Program-made: the position numbers and the translations under genes
NCBI RefSeq assembly: GCF_015291645.1
Contig: NZ_CP030055.1
Coordinates: 1,488,001-1,552,000 of the forward strand
Direction: 5' to 3'
DNA from: Bradyrhizobium sp. CCBAU 53340
Lineage (GTDB): Bacteria; Pseudomonadota; Alphaproteobacteria; Rhizobiales; Xanthobacteraceae
DNA length: 64,000 nt
Notes under the pieces: model-generated
Database searches by the model: none
What the model saw: only the letters and a program-made list of their open reading frames with translations
Told to the model about the DNA's origin: nothing
Part shown: one piece after another, positions 18,050 to 26,824 of the stretch
Layout of the letters: each line of letters starts with the position of its first letter
Numbering within the stretch: position 1 is the stretch's first letter

Positions 18050-19090
18050 ATGGCGGCACAGGTCGGCGTCGCTCCCGTCAAGCAGCGAGGCGTTGCCGCG
18101 CTGGGCGGAACAGAAAAGGTCGCAGCGCTCCTGCTGGCGATGGGCCGTCAGGCCGCCGCGAGCGTGCTTGCGCAGTTCGAGCCCCAGGATATCCGCATCG
18201 TCACCAAGGCCGCGGCCGAGCTGCGGCCGATCACGGCGCAGGAACTGGAAGGGATCGTCGAGGAGTTTGCCCAGCAGTTCTCGATGGGCGCGAATATCCT
18301 CGGAACCATCGGCGGCCTCGAGGCGGTGCTGGGCGACGTGCTGCCTGCCGACCAGGTCACGGCGATCATGTCGGACTTGCTTGGCAATTCAAGCCGGTCG
18401 GTGTGGGATCGCGTCTCGTCGGTGTCGGAAAACTCGCTGGCGACCTACCTCTCGAAGGAGCATCCGCAGACGGCGGCGCTGATCCTGTCCAAGGTCAAGC
18501 CGTCCTGCGCGGCCAAGGTGATGAGCCAGCTGCCCTCGAGCCTGCGCAACGAGCTGATGCGGCGCGTGCTCAGCCTCAAGCCGATCGTCGACGACGCGAT
18601 GAAGGTTCTCGAGAAGACGCTGCACGAGGACCTGACGCTCAACTTCGCCCGCAACCTCGGCGCCGATACCTACGCCCGTGTCGCCGACATCATCAACAAG
18701 ATGGAGCGCGGCCATATCGAGGACATGCTGAAGAGCCTGTCGGAGAAGCGGCCGAAGTCGGCCGAAGTGCTGAAGGAGCTGCTGTTCACCTTCGACGACG
18801 TCGTCAACCTGACGCCGAAGGCGCGCACCATGATCTTCGATCAGGTGCCGACCGATCGCATCGTCGTGGCGCTGAAGGGGACCGACAGGCAATTCCGCGA
18901 GCTGATCCTGTCCTCGGTCGCCTCGCGCGTCCGTCGCGTCGTCGAACACGAGCTCGCGATCGGCGAGCCTTCGAACCAGCGCGACGTGCTGGAGGCGCGC
19001 CGCGTGATCACCGATCTCGCACTCGACCTCGCCGAGAAGGGTGAAATCGAGCTCAACCCCGACCAGGAGGATGAGCTGGTCTTCCGCTGA
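18050..19090 (+). CDS. fliG: Flagellar motor switch protein FliG
   Basis: This 346-residue protein links the MS ring (FliF) to FliM and interacts with MotA to generate torque. It contains the N-terminal FliF-binding domain, the middle-domain EHPQTAALILSKVKP motif and a charged C-terminal torque helix region (MIFDQVPTDRIVVALKGTDR). Length and motifs are canonical. It lies in the motA-fliM-fliN-fliG-flhB run. Confidence 0.96.
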   Translation: MAAQVGVAPVKQRGVAALGGTEKVAALLLAMGRQAAASVLAQFEPQDIRIVTKAAAELRPITAQELEGIVEEFAQQFSMGANILGTIGGLEAVLGDVLPADQVTAIMSDLLGNSSRSVWDRVSSVSENSLATYLSKEHPQTAALILSKVKPSCAAKVMSQLPSSLRNELMRRVLSLKPIVDDAMKVLEKTLHEDLTLNFARNLGADTYARVADIINKMERGHIEDMLKSLSEKRPKSAEVLKELLFTFDDVVNLTPKARTMIFDQVPTDRIVVALKGTDRQFRELILSSVASRVRRVVEHELAIGEPSNQRDVLEARRVITDLALDLAEKGEIELNPDQEDELVFR

Positions 19091-19103
19091 CCGCTGAACG
19101 GGC

Positions 19104-20189
19104 ATGGCAGAGACATCCGACCAGGAGAGCAAAACAGAAGAGCCGACCGAGAAGAAAGTCCGCGATGCGCTCGAACAGGGCAAGATTCCGGTCTCTCGGG
19201 AGGCGTCGATGTTCGCGTCCATGGCGGCGCTGATGGTGATTCAGGCGTTCCTGATCGGGCAGGGCGTGCAGCAGCTGACGCCGACATTGATGGGCTTCCT
19301 CGACGATCCCGGTGGCTTTCGCCTCAGGACCGCGGCGGACGCGCAGAACCTTCTCACCGTCGTGGGCCTCGAAGCCTTGCGGTTCCTGGTCCCCCTCGTC
19401 GTGATCCTGGCGGTGTTCGGGCTCGCAGCCTCGCTGTTGCAAAATGCGCCGCGGCTCGTGTTGGACCGCATCATGCCGGATTTCTCCCGCATCTCGCCGG
19501 CCAGCGGCTGGAGCCGCATCTTCGGAACGCAGGGTCTCGTGGAGTTCGCCAAATCGCTGTTCAAGCTCGCCTCGGTGACGTCAGTCGTCTGCTTCGTGCT
19601 GCGATCGTCGGAAGCGAGGGCATTCGAGGCGATGTATACCGATCCGGTCGCGCTGCCGGAGATGATCCTCACCATCGCGATGCGGATCGTGTCGGCAATC
19701 TGCATCGCGACGATTGTGCTGGTCGCAATCGATCTTGCCTGGGCGCGCTTCCACTGGCGGCGTGAGCTGCGCATGACCAAGCAGGAGATCAAGGACGAGC
19801 ACAAGCAGGCCGAGGGCGATCCCCTGGTCAAGGCGCGCCTGCGGTCGCTGGCGCGCGACCGTTCGCGCCAGCGCATGATCGCTTCCGCCGCACGGGCGAC
19901 GCTGGTGATCGCCAATCCGACGCATTTCGCGATCGCGCTGCGCTATCAGCGCGAGGAGAATCCGGCTCCGCTCGTGGTCGCCAAGGGCATGGATCTGGTT
20001 GCGCTGAAAATCCGCGAGGTCGCCGAGCAGAACAAGATTCCGGTGATCGAAAACAAGGCGCTCGCCCGCGCGCTCTACGAGGCGGTGCAGGTCGACCAGG
20101 TGATTCCGGCCGAGTTCTTCCGTCCTGTCGCCGAGATTATCTACTTCTTGCAGTCGAAGCAGTCGCCTCGGCCCGAGAAGGTCCAGTAG
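19104..20189 (+). CDS. flhB: Flagellar export gate protein FlhB
   Basis: This 361-residue inner-membrane protein controls the switch from hook to filament export. It has four membrane helices and a cytoplasmic domain with the self-cleavage site NPTH at residues 271-274. The charged N-terminus (SDQESKTEEPTEKKVRDALEQG) is typical. It is followed by 64-85 bases containing a candidate promoter for flgB, so flhB may end its operon. Confidence 0.96.
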   Translation: MAETSDQESKTEEPTEKKVRDALEQGKIPVSREASMFASMAALMVIQAFLIGQGVQQLTPTLMGFLDDPGGFRLRTAADAQNLLTVVGLEALRFLVPLVVILAVFGLAASLLQNAPRLVLDRIMPDFSRISPASGWSRIFGTQGLVEFAKSLFKLASVTSVVCFVLRSSEARAFEAMYTDPVALPEMILTIAMRIVSAICIATIVLVAIDLAWARFHWRRELRMTKQEIKDEHKQAEGDPLVKARLRSLARDRSRQRMIASAARATLVIANPTHFAIALRYQREENPAPLVVAKGMDLVALKIREVAEQNKIPVIENKALARALYEAVQVDQVIPAEFFRPVAEIIYFLQSKQSPRPEKVQ

Positions 20190-20204
20190 ATTTCCGAGGA
20201 TGGT

Positions 20205-20228
20205 GCTTCGCGCAACAGCTTGACGAAA
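20205..20228 (+). promoter_or_regulatory. Candidate flagellar promoter motif for the flgB operon
   Basis: GCTTCGCGCAAC at 20205-20216 matches the first half of the cluster motif. A second overlapping match, AAAGCTTAACGCCCTA at 20226-20241, resembles the second half including the CTA. The two ends lie 46 and 33 bases before GTG 20275. Which one is used cannot be told by eye. Confidence 0.45.
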
Positions 20229-20274
20229 GCTTAACGCCCTACGGTCCTTTCCAATGAACCATAATGGGGCCGTC

Positions 20275-20655
20275 GTGGGACCGCTTTATCTCTTCGAACT
20301 CGCATCGTCGCAAGCGCGCTGGCTGGAGCTTCGTCAGTCGACCATCGCCACCAACGTCGCCAATGCCAATACGCCAGGATTCAAGGCGCGCGACGTGGAG
20401 CCCTTCAACAGGGTGCTCGATGGAATGCCGGTCAGACTTGCGACGACGTCGCCCGCGCATATGCAGCTGTCTCCGGCCGAAACCGATACGCGCGCGACCG
20501 CAAAGAAGGACAGCTGGGACGTCGTCCACTCCGGGAACTCGGTCAGCCTCGAGCAGGAGATGATCAAGGGCAGCGACGTCAACCGCGACTATTCGATGAA
20601 TTCGGCGATCGTGCGCTCGTTCAACCGCATGATCCTGAGCAGTGCGAAGACCTGA
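20275..20655 (+). CDS. flgB: Flagellar rod protein FlgB
   Basis: FlgB is the first proximal rod subunit. The sequence MGPLYLFELASSQARWLELRQ leads into the signature TIATNVANANTPGFKARDVE. The C-terminal helix is as in other rod proteins. The longer frame begins at ATG 20254. I prefer GTG 20275 because it gives the family-like N-terminus MGPLYLF, has GGGG a few bases upstream, and leaves room for the promoter motif. Its length, 126 residues, is normal. It opens a rod operon with flgC and fliE. Confidence 0.92.
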   Translation: MGPLYLFELASSQARWLELRQSTIATNVANANTPGFKARDVEPFNRVLDGMPVRLATTSPAHMQLSPAETDTRATAKKDSWDVVHSGNSVSLEQEMIKGSDVNRDYSMNSAIVRSFNRMILSSAKT

Positions 20656-20666
20656 GGTGAACTAAC

Positions 20667-21083
20667 ATGCTGGACGCTCTATCGGCTTCATTGACGGTCG
20701 CAAGTTCCGGGCTCGAAGCGCAATCGACCCGCATGCGCGTCGTCTCGGAGAATCTCGCGAACGCAAGCTCGACCGGACGCACTGCGGGTGCGAATCCTTA
20801 TCAGCGCAAGACGATCACCTTCGATGCCGCATTGGATCGTGCCTCGGGTACCCAGCTGGCGAAGGTCAAGGAGATCGGGGTCGACACCACGCCGTATCGT
20901 GTCGAGTACGATCCGGGCCATCCCGCCGCGGACAAGGCCGGCTATGTCAAGATGCCCAACGTCAACATGATGATCGAGATGGCGGACATGCGGGAAGTCA
21001 ATCGCTCCTATGAAGCCAATCTTCAGGTCGTGAAGCAGGTGCGGTCGATGCTCGGTATGACCATCGATCTGCTGAGGGGCTGA
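20667..21083 (+). CDS. flgC: Flagellar rod protein FlgC
   Basis: A 138-residue rod subunit with the N-terminal signature RMRVVSENLANASSTG and the conserved VKMPNVNMMIEMADMREVNRSYEAN C-terminal region. It is located directly after flgB, with fliE three bases later. This order (flgB, flgC, fliE) is the standard rod operon. Confidence 0.95.
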   Translation: MLDALSASLTVASSGLEAQSTRMRVVSENLANASSTGRTAGANPYQRKTITFDAALDRASGTQLAKVKEIGVDTTPYRVEYDPGHPAADKAGYVKMPNVNMMIEMADMREVNRSYEANLQVVKQVRSMLGMTIDLLRG

Positions 21084-21085
21084 CA

Positions 21086-21415
21086 ATGCTTGAGGCGATT
21101 TCATCCACCGCGATCACCGCGGGACAGGCGGCGTCCCGTGCGACCGAAACACAGTCGATTGCACCGACGGCGACGTCCGCGGTCCAGTCCACCGACGATC
21201 TTGGCTTCGATTCCGTGATGAAGCAGGTGACCACGGACGCGATCGGAACGTTGAAGGCCGGCGAGGCGGCGTCGATCTCGGCAATGCAGGGCAAGGAATC
21301 GACGCGCAAGGTCGTCGAAGCGCTGATGTCAGCCGAGCAGGCCCTGCAGACGGCGGTCGCGGTCCGCGACAAGGTCGTGCAGGCCTATCAAGAAGTCGTT
21401 CGCATGTCGATTTGA
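21086..21415 (+). CDS. fliE: Flagellar hook-basal body protein FliE
   Basis: FliE joins the MS ring to the rod. The 109-residue protein has a variable, threonine-rich N-terminus and the conserved C-terminal helix pair: SAMQGKESTRKVVEALMSAEQ followed by AVAVRDKVVQAYQEVVRMSI (read here as two stretches). Its position after flgC confirms the assignment. Confidence 0.94.
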   Translation: MLEAISSTAITAGQAASRATETQSIAPTATSAVQSTDDLGFDSVMKQVTTDAIGTLKAGEAASISAMQGKESTRKVVEALMSAEQALQTAVAVRDKVVQAYQEVVRMSI

Positions 21416-21434
21416 TCCGAGGGAGTGACCTTAA

Positions 21435-22226
21435 GTGAAATCGCTCGCCATTGCCGCGACGGGCATGAATGCCCAGCAGACCAACATCGAAGTCATCGCG
21501 AACAACATCGCCAACATCAACACGACGTCGTTCAAGCGCGCGCGTGCGGAATTCACCGATCTGTTCTACCAGATGGACCGCATGCAGGGCGTCTCGAATG
21601 TCAACGGCTCCTCGCCGATCCCGGAAGGCGCCAATCTCGGCCTCGGCGTCAAGTCCGCCGCGATCCGCAAGCTGCACATTCAGGGCGCGCTCACCCAGAC
21701 CGGCAACCCTTATGACTTGGCGATCAACGGCCGCGGCTGGTTCCAGGTGCTTGGTCCCAACAACGAGGTGCAATACACCCGCGCCGGCTCGTTCAACACC
21801 AATGCCAACGGCCAACTGGTGACGATGGACGGCTACTTGCTGGACCCCAACATCACGGTCCCGCAGGGAACGGTGCAGGTCACTGTCAACCAGACCGGTC
21901 AGGTGTTCGCCAAGCTGGACACGGAAGTCAATCCGCGGCAGATCGGCCAGCTGAACCTTGCCAATTTCGCCAATGAAGCGGGCCTCGAGCCGCTGGGCAG
22001 CAATCTGTATCGCGAGACCACCGCCTCAGGCACGCCGGTCGTCGGCCTGCCCGGCGATGCCGGCTACGGCAAGATCAACCAGCATTATCTCGAGGCCTCG
22101 AACGTCGATCCCGTCAAGGAGATCACCGAGTTGATCTCGGCGCAGCGAGCTTACGAGATGAATGCCAAGGTCATCCAGGCGTCGGATGAAATGGCGCAGA
22201 CGGTATCGAAGAATCTCAGTCGCTAG
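21435..22226 (+). CDS. flgG: Flagellar distal rod protein FlgG
   Basis: This 263-residue distal rod subunit opens with a GTG ([20 protein letters not shown]) and shows the [16 protein letters not shown] signature. The FlgG-type centre includes [11 protein letters not shown]. The C-terminus [20 protein letters not shown] is also canonical. It lies between fliE and flgA, as is usual in alphaproteobacteria. Confidence 0.96.
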   Translation: MKSLAIAATGMNAQQTNIEVIANNIANINTTSFKRARAEFTDLFYQMDRMQGVSNVNGSSPIPEGANLGLGVKSAAIRKLHIQGALTQTGNPYDLAINGRGWFQVLGPNNEVQYTRAGSFNTNANGQLVTMDGYLLDPNITVPQGTVQVTVNQTGQVFAKLDTEVNPRQIGQLNLANFANEAGLEPLGSNLYRETTASGTPVVGLPGDAGYGKINQHYLEASNVDPVKEITELISAQRAYEMNAKVIQASDEMAQTVSKNLSR

Positions 22227-22239
22227 TCCCGGTGTGTCG

Positions 22240-22716
22240 ATGTTGAACAGGGTGAGCCTGATCGCGCGCGGCTTGGCCGCTGCGCTGCTGGTTCTCGTCT
22301 CCGCGCGGCTCGCCGTGGCGGACGAGCGACGACTTCCTGTGCCGGCGGTCGCGATTCGCGCCGGCGAGCTGATCAAGGACGACATGATCACCGAGCGCTC
22401 TTTCGCGCCGAACGTGCTCGGCGTCGCCCTGTTCGTCGAAGGGCGTCAGGTCTTGGTCGGACGCATGGCGCGGCGGGCGCTGCTGCCGGGGCAACCGATC
22501 CCGACCAATTCGGTGGAGGATCCCTGGACCATCGCCCGTGGCGCCACGGTCAAGGTCGTGGTCGAGGATTCGGGTCTGTCGATCGTGACCTACGGCGCCG
22601 CGATGCAATCGGGCGCGCCAGGCTCCCTCATCACCGTGCGGAACACCGACACGGGCGTGATCATCCGGGCCATTGTCCAGCCGGACGGCACCGTCAAGGT
22701 CGCGGACGGGTCATGA
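22240..22716 (+). CDS. flgA: Flagellar P-ring assembly chaperone FlgA
   Basis: FlgA is a periplasmic chaperone for P-ring formation by FlgI. The 158-residue sequence has a signal peptide (LIARGLAAALLVLVSARLAVA), then a SAF domain (VPAVAIRAGELIKDDMITERSF, with RALLPGQPI). The C-terminal domain is VRNTDTGVIIRAIVQPDG. ATG 22240 is chosen because the upstream extension is arginine-rich and overlaps flgG. It overlaps flgI by four bases. Confidence 0.92.
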   Translation: MLNRVSLIARGLAAALLVLVSARLAVADERRLPVPAVAIRAGELIKDDMITERSFAPNVLGVALFVEGRQVLVGRMARRALLPGQPIPTNSVEDPWTIARGATVKVVVEDSGLSIVTYGAAMQSGAPGSLITVRNTDTGVIIRAIVQPDGTVKVADGS

Positions 22717-23843
22717 CCAGATTCCTGCTTGCGCTCGCCCTGATTGTTTCCGCCGCCAGTGCTCAGGCCGCGGTCCGCATCAAGGACATCGCTGATATCA
22801 AGGGCCTGCGCGAAAACCAGATCGTGGGCTACGGTCTCGTCATCGGCCTCAATGGCACCGGCGACACCCTGCGCAACGCGCCGTTCACGGAACAGTCGCT
22901 CCAGTCGATGCTCGAAAACATGGGCATCAATGTCCGGAACGAGACGACCAGTACAACCAATCCGGCGCGGCCGACCACTCTGCGCACGCGCAACGTCGCG
23001 GCCGTGATGGTGACTGCGGACCTGCTGCCGTCGATCGGGCCGGGCGAACGGATGGACGTGACGGTGTCGTCGCTCGGAGATGCGACGTCACTGCTCGGTG
23101 GCACGCTGGTGATGACGTCGCTACGCGCCGCCGACGGTGCGGTCTACGCGGTGGCGCAGGGCGCCGTCACGGTCGCCGGTTACAGCGTTGGGGGCCAGGC
23201 CCAGAACCTCAGCCAGGGAACGCCGACGGCGGGTCGCATTCCGAACGGTGCGCTGGTCGAGCGCGAGGTGCAGGGAAGTCTCCATGAGATGGAATATCTG
23301 GTGCTGGAGCTGAAAAACCCCGACTTCGTTACCGCGACGCGAATCCTCGACGCCGTCAATCGCTATGCCGGCGGGCGCTATCGCGCCCAGATCGCCTTCG
23401 AGCGCGACTACCGGACGATAGTGCTGTCGAAGCCGCGCTATGTCGGGCCGGTGCGATTTCTCGCCGAGATCGGCGAACTGACCGTCGAGCCCGACACGCC
23501 GGCGCGGGTGGTGATCAATGAACGCACCGGCACGGTGGTGATCGGACGCGACGTGCGGATCTCGACCGTTGCCGTCACACACGGAAATCTGACGGTCCGC
23601 GTCACCGAATTGCCCGTGGTGTCGCAGCCGGCGCCGTTCTCGCAAGGCCAGACGGTCGTCGTGCCGCAGACCGTGGTCGAGGCCAACGAGGCCGGCTCGC
23701 AGGTGGCGATCCTGAGCGGCGTCGATCTCCAGCGCCTGGTGCGAGGGCTCAATCAGATCGGACTGAAGCCATCAGGCATCATCGCGATCCTCCAGGCGAT
23801 CAAGACGGCCGGCGCGCTGCAGGCCGAAGTCATCGTGCAATGA
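22713..23843 (+). CDS. flgI: Flagellar P-ring protein FlgI
   Basis: This 376-residue periplasmic ring protein begins with a cleavable signal (FLLALALIVSAASAQA) and continues VRIKDIADIKGLRENQIVGY, the FlgI N-terminus. Further motifs are VVGLNGTGDT-like GLNGTGDT and the conserved end (LVRGLNQIGLKPSGIIAILQ). It builds the ring around the rod in the peptidoglycan layer. It is translationally coupled to flgA through ATGA. Confidence 0.96.
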   Translation: MTRFLLALALIVSAASAQAAVRIKDIADIKGLRENQIVGYGLVIGLNGTGDTLRNAPFTEQSLQSMLENMGINVRNETTSTTNPARPTTLRTRNVAAVMVTADLLPSIGPGERMDVTVSSLGDATSLLGGTLVMTSLRAADGAVYAVAQGAVTVAGYSVGGQAQNLSQGTPTAGRIPNGALVEREVQGSLHEMEYLVLELKNPDFVTATRILDAVNRYAGGRYRAQIAFERDYRTIVLSKPRYVGPVRFLAEIGELTVEPDTPARVVINERTGTVVIGRDVRISTVAVTHGNLTVRVTELPVVSQPAPFSQGQTVVVPQTVVEANEAGSQVAILSGVDLQRLVRGLNQIGLKPSGIIAILQAIKTAGALQAEVIVQ

Positions 23844-23910
23844 TGCATAAGCGTCGTGCAAGCTTGGTCGCTCAATGCTCTGGTCTCGACCGAGAATCGT
23901 ACGCGGCCCG

Positions 23911-24675
23911 ATGCTGAAGCTGGATCACAAAGCGCAACTTCTACTCCTGGCCGCGTTGTTCGCGCTCGCGAGCGGCTCGCCCGTGCTGGCGCTGGACGAG
24001 CCGAAGCCGTCAAAGCCGCTCAATTTGCTTTCCTTCGCCCGCGCGCGTGCGCCTGGGCCGCAGAAACCGCACGGATCGACGGCACCGGCATCAAGCGAAA
24101 ACATACGAGCGACGGCCTGGGTGGCCGAAGAGCCTGGCCCCGCGACGACCGGTGCGGTGCCGACGTCGGCTGCGCCTCCGCCGGCACCCGCACCTGTGCC
24201 GCCGCGTCCGGCGAAGCCCGGCAGCGTGACCGCCCCGCCGAAGCCGGCGCCGGCTCAGGGGGGCGCGCCTGCGGACAACGAAGTCGCGCTGTTCTGTAGC
24301 AACGTGGCCGACCCCGCCGTCGATGCCAGGCTCGCCTGGCAGCTGAAAGAATTGGAAAAGGCCGAGAGCCAGCTGCGCGATCGGATCGCCGAAGTCGAGG
24401 CCAAGCGGGCCGAATATGAGAAATGGATGGCGCTTCGCGACGATTTCCTGAAGAAGGCCGAGGCGAGCGTCGTCGAGATCTATTCGCGCATGAAGCCGGA
24501 CGCGGCCGCGACCCAGATCGCCGGCATGGCCGATGAGACCGCCGCTGCGGTGCTTGCAAAGCTCAGCCCGAGGAGTTCCAGCGCGATCTTCAATGAGATG
24601 GAGACGTCGCGTGCGGCCCATCTCGCCGATCTGCTCGGCGGAATGCGTCGCGTAGACGACGGAAAGACCAAGTAG
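23911..24675 (+). CDS. motE: MotE-like chaperone of the stator protein MotC
   Basis: A 254-residue exported protein with a signal peptide (residues about 1-30) and a proline/alanine-rich linker (about 70-130). A coiled coil (about 155-185) precedes an MgtE-N-like end (MKPDAAATQIAGMADETAAAV and LSPRSSSAIFNEME). In rhizobia MotE is a periplasmic chaperone that keeps MotC stable; a motC gene is present at 34,063. It sits between flgI and flgH, the usual rhizobial position. ATG 23911 gives the clean signal peptide. Confidence 0.85.
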   Translation: MLKLDHKAQLLLLAALFALASGSPVLALDEPKPSKPLNLLSFARARAPGPQKPHGSTAPASSENIRATAWVAEEPGPATTGAVPTSAAPPPAPAPVPPRPAKPGSVTAPPKPAPAQGGAPADNEVALFCSNVADPAVDARLAWQLKELEKAESQLRDRIAEVEAKRAEYEKWMALRDDFLKKAEASVVEIYSRMKPDAAATQIAGMADETAAAVLAKLSPRSSSAIFNEMETSRAAHLADLLGGMRRVDDGKTK

Positions 24676-25371
24676 ATGAAGCAGCCGATCCTCATCCTGT
24701 CGCTCGTGCTTCTTGCCGGATGCTCCCATGACCCGGCCGAGATCCTGACCGGCCCGCAGGTGTCGCCGGTCGGTAGCGGCCTGAGATCGCAGGCCGCTCC
24801 GATTCCCGTGACGCCGCGCGTCCGAACCCCCGTGAGCTATCGGTCGACCTGGGACGACGGCACCGATCTCTACCGCGACCCGCGCGCCTGTCGCACCGGT
24901 GACGTCGTGACGGTGATCATCTCGATGCAGGACAAGGCAAAGCTCGACAACAAGACCGATCGCTCGCGCGATTCGCAGATCAAGTTCGGGCTCGACTGGC
25001 TGATGAACGTCGCCGGATGGAGCGACGCCGGCCAGGCCAACGCCAACCTCTCGACCAACAGCCAGATCAAGGGCAACGGCCAGATCGATCGCGCAGAGGA
25101 CATCAAACTTTCGATCGCCGCCGTCGTCACCGACGTGTTGCCGAACGGAAACATGATGATCAGCGGTTCACAGGAATTCAAGGTCAATACCGAGATGCGC
25201 GTGCTCAATGTCGGCGGCATCGTACGTCCACGCGACATCTCGCGCGGCAACACGATCTCCTACGAGAAGATCGCCGAGGCGCGCGTGTCGTATGGCGGTC
25301 GGGGAAATCTGTCTGACGTGCAGCAGCCTGGATGGGGACATCGGATCTATGATGCCGTGGCACCGTTCTGA
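24676..25371 (+). CDS. flgH: Flagellar L-ring lipoprotein FlgH
   Basis: This 231-residue outer-membrane ring protein begins with a lipoprotein signal ending LLAGC (Cys16). The L-ring domain follows with YRDPRACRTGDVVTVIISM, NGNMMISGSQEFKVN and GIVRPRDISRGNTISYEKIA. It starts immediately after the motE stop codon and precedes fliL, as in other rhizobia. Confidence 0.96.
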   Translation: MKQPILILSLVLLAGCSHDPAEILTGPQVSPVGSGLRSQAAPIPVTPRVRTPVSYRSTWDDGTDLYRDPRACRTGDVVTVIISMQDKAKLDNKTDRSRDSQIKFGLDWLMNVAGWSDAGQANANLSTNSQIKGNGQIDRAEDIKLSIAAVVTDVLPNGNMMISGSQEFKVNTEMRVLNVGGIVRPRDISRGNTISYEKIAEARVSYGGRGNLSDVQQPGWGHRIYDAVAPF

Positions 25372-25401
25372 AGCTCGCGCGTCGCGGGAGCAGGGGGCGT
25401 C

Positions 25402-25845
25402 ATGCGCCTGATTGCCGCCATCGTCGTGCTGACCCTGGTCGCGATCGGGGCGGGTGCGCTTGCGGGCTTGCACCTGTTCGCCGCAGCCGAACGCGTCGCC
25501 GACGCGAAGAAGGGCGCTACCCCGCCGCCGATTGCGTCGAGCTATACCGGCAGCGCCCGGCTTCGGAAGCTGTCGCCGATCGTGACCAATCTCGCGGCGC
25601 CGGCCAACAACTGGGCCCGGGTCGAGGCCTCCATGGTGATCGACAGCATGAGCGACGAGGATGCCGGCATCCTCGCCGCCCATATCAGCGAGGACATCGT
25701 CACCTACTTGCGTTCAGCCTCGGTCACGCAGTTCGAAGGGACGCGCGGGCTTCAGCATCTGCGCGACGACCTGTCCGAACGCGCCAGCATCCGCTCGTCC
25801 GGCAAGGTCCGCGAATTGATCATTGAGACGTTGGTGATCCAGTGA
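25402..25845 (+). CDS. fliL: Flagellar basal-body associated protein FliL
   Basis: A 147-residue single-pass membrane protein. The N-terminal helix (LIAAIVVLTLVAIGAGALAG) is followed by a periplasmic domain that ends GKVRELIIETLVIQ, the FliL C-terminal pattern. FliL rings surround the stator and help it work under load. It overlaps fliP by four bases (GTGA), which matches the conserved fliL-fliP order. Confidence 0.9.
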   Translation: MRLIAAIVVLTLVAIGAGALAGLHLFAAAERVADAKKGATPPPIASSYTGSARLRKLSPIVTNLAAPANNWARVEASMVIDSMSDEDAGILAAHISEDIVTYLRSASVTQFEGTRGLQHLRDDLSERASIRSSGKVRELIIETLVIQ

Positions 25846-26582
25846 AATTGAGAGTCCTGCTGCTCGCGTTGCTGTTGGTCGTGCTGCCCGAAGTGGCGTT
25901 CGCCCAGATCCCGGACCTCAATTCGCTGCTGCCGCCGGGCAACGGCTCGACCAGCGGCCGCATCATTCAGCTGATGGCGCTGCTGACGGTGCTGTCCGTC
26001 GCGCCGGGGCTGCTCATCATGGTGACGAGCTTCACCCGCTTCGCCGTCGCGCTGTCTTTTCTTCGCGCCGGCCTCGGTCTGCAGACGACGCCTCCGAACC
26101 TGGTGCTGATCAGCCTCGCACTGTTCATGACCTTCTACGTCATGGCCCCGACCTTCGATCGCGCCTGGGAAACCGGCGTGCAGCCGCTGATGAAGAACGA
26201 GATCTCGGAGGAAGAGGCCTATCTGAAGATCAGCGATCCGTTTCGAGAGTTCATGCTGGCGCATGTCCGCGACAAGGATCTGCAAACGTTCGAGTCGCTT
26301 GCTGCGGAAAGCTTCCGCAAGAAGCTCGACGACAAGCGTATCGACATGCGCATCATCATCCCGGCCTTCATGATCTCCGAGCTCCGGCGTTCGTTCGAAA
26401 TCGGATTCCTCATCATCCTGCCGTTCCTCGTCATCGACATGATCGTGGCGACGCTGACCATGTCGATGGGCATGATGATGATGCCGCCCTCGATCCTCGC
26501 GCTGCCGTTCAAGGTGCTGTTCTTCGTGCTGATCGACGGCTGGAATCTGCTTGCCTCCGGGCTGGTCCGCTCGTTCTCGTAA
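25842..26582 (+). CDS. fliP: Flagellar export gate protein FliP
   Basis: A 246-residue export-channel subunit with a cleavable signal (LLLALLLVVLPEVAFAQ), then helices with the family motifs PGLLIMVTSFTRFAVALSFL and IPAFMISELRRSFEIGF. It forms the core channel with FliQ and FliR, both encoded at 42.3-45.4 kb. It starts with GTG. It is the last gene before the flagellin block, so its operon ends about here. Confidence 0.96.
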   Translation: MKLRVLLLALLLVVLPEVAFAQIPDLNSLLPPGNGSTSGRIIQLMALLTVLSVAPGLLIMVTSFTRFAVALSFLRAGLGLQTTPPNLVLISLALFMTFYVMAPTFDRAWETGVQPLMKNEISEEEAYLKISDPFREFMLAHVRDKDLQTFESLAAESFRKKLDDKRIDMRIIIPAFMISELRRSFEIGFLIILPFLVIDMIVATLTMSMGMMMMPPSILALPFKVLFFVLIDGWNLLASGLVRSFS

Positions 26583-26671
26583 AGCGCGATCATCGACCTA
26601 ACGGTTGGTTAAGGTTAGCAAGCCGTAACATTAACCATATGATTTTGTTGAAGAACTCAATTCCGTCTTAA

Positions 26672-26696
26672 TCCGGAAGCAAGATTCGACGTGCTA
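26672..26696 (+). promoter_or_regulatory. Candidate promoter motif, flagellin 1
   Basis: CAAGATTCG followed by eight bases ending GCTA (26680-26696) matches the conserved block before the other two flagellin genes. It lies 18 bases before the first stem of the RNA leader, against 19 in the other two genes. The upstream half of the motif is weak here. An inverted repeat GGTTAA/TTAACC flanks about 26,611-26,640 further up. Confidence 0.55.
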
Positions 26697-26714
26697 GCAA
26701 TGCGGCACGGCGGG

Positions 26715-26824
26715 TTGGACCCTACCCACATCAGTCCAAAGGCATGATGCCGCCCCTCCGTACCGGTGAAAGCCCGGTATGTCCCCTCGTGAAAATGTAA
26801 CGCGTACATAAAGGGACATTCGCA
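26715..26824 (+). promoter_or_regulatory. Conserved structured 5' leader of flagellin 1
   Basis: Three pairings can be drawn. P1 pairs TTGGAC (26715-26720) with GTCCAA (26734-26739). P2 pairs TACCGG (26761-26766) with CCGGTA (26774-26779). P3 pairs ATGTCCC (26779-26785) with GGGACAT (26813-26819), which contains the Shine-Dalgarno AAGGGA. A conserved block AAAGGCATGATGCCGCCC separates P1 and P2. The same layout occurs before both other flagellin genes, so translation is probably controlled at this leader. Confidence 0.8.
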
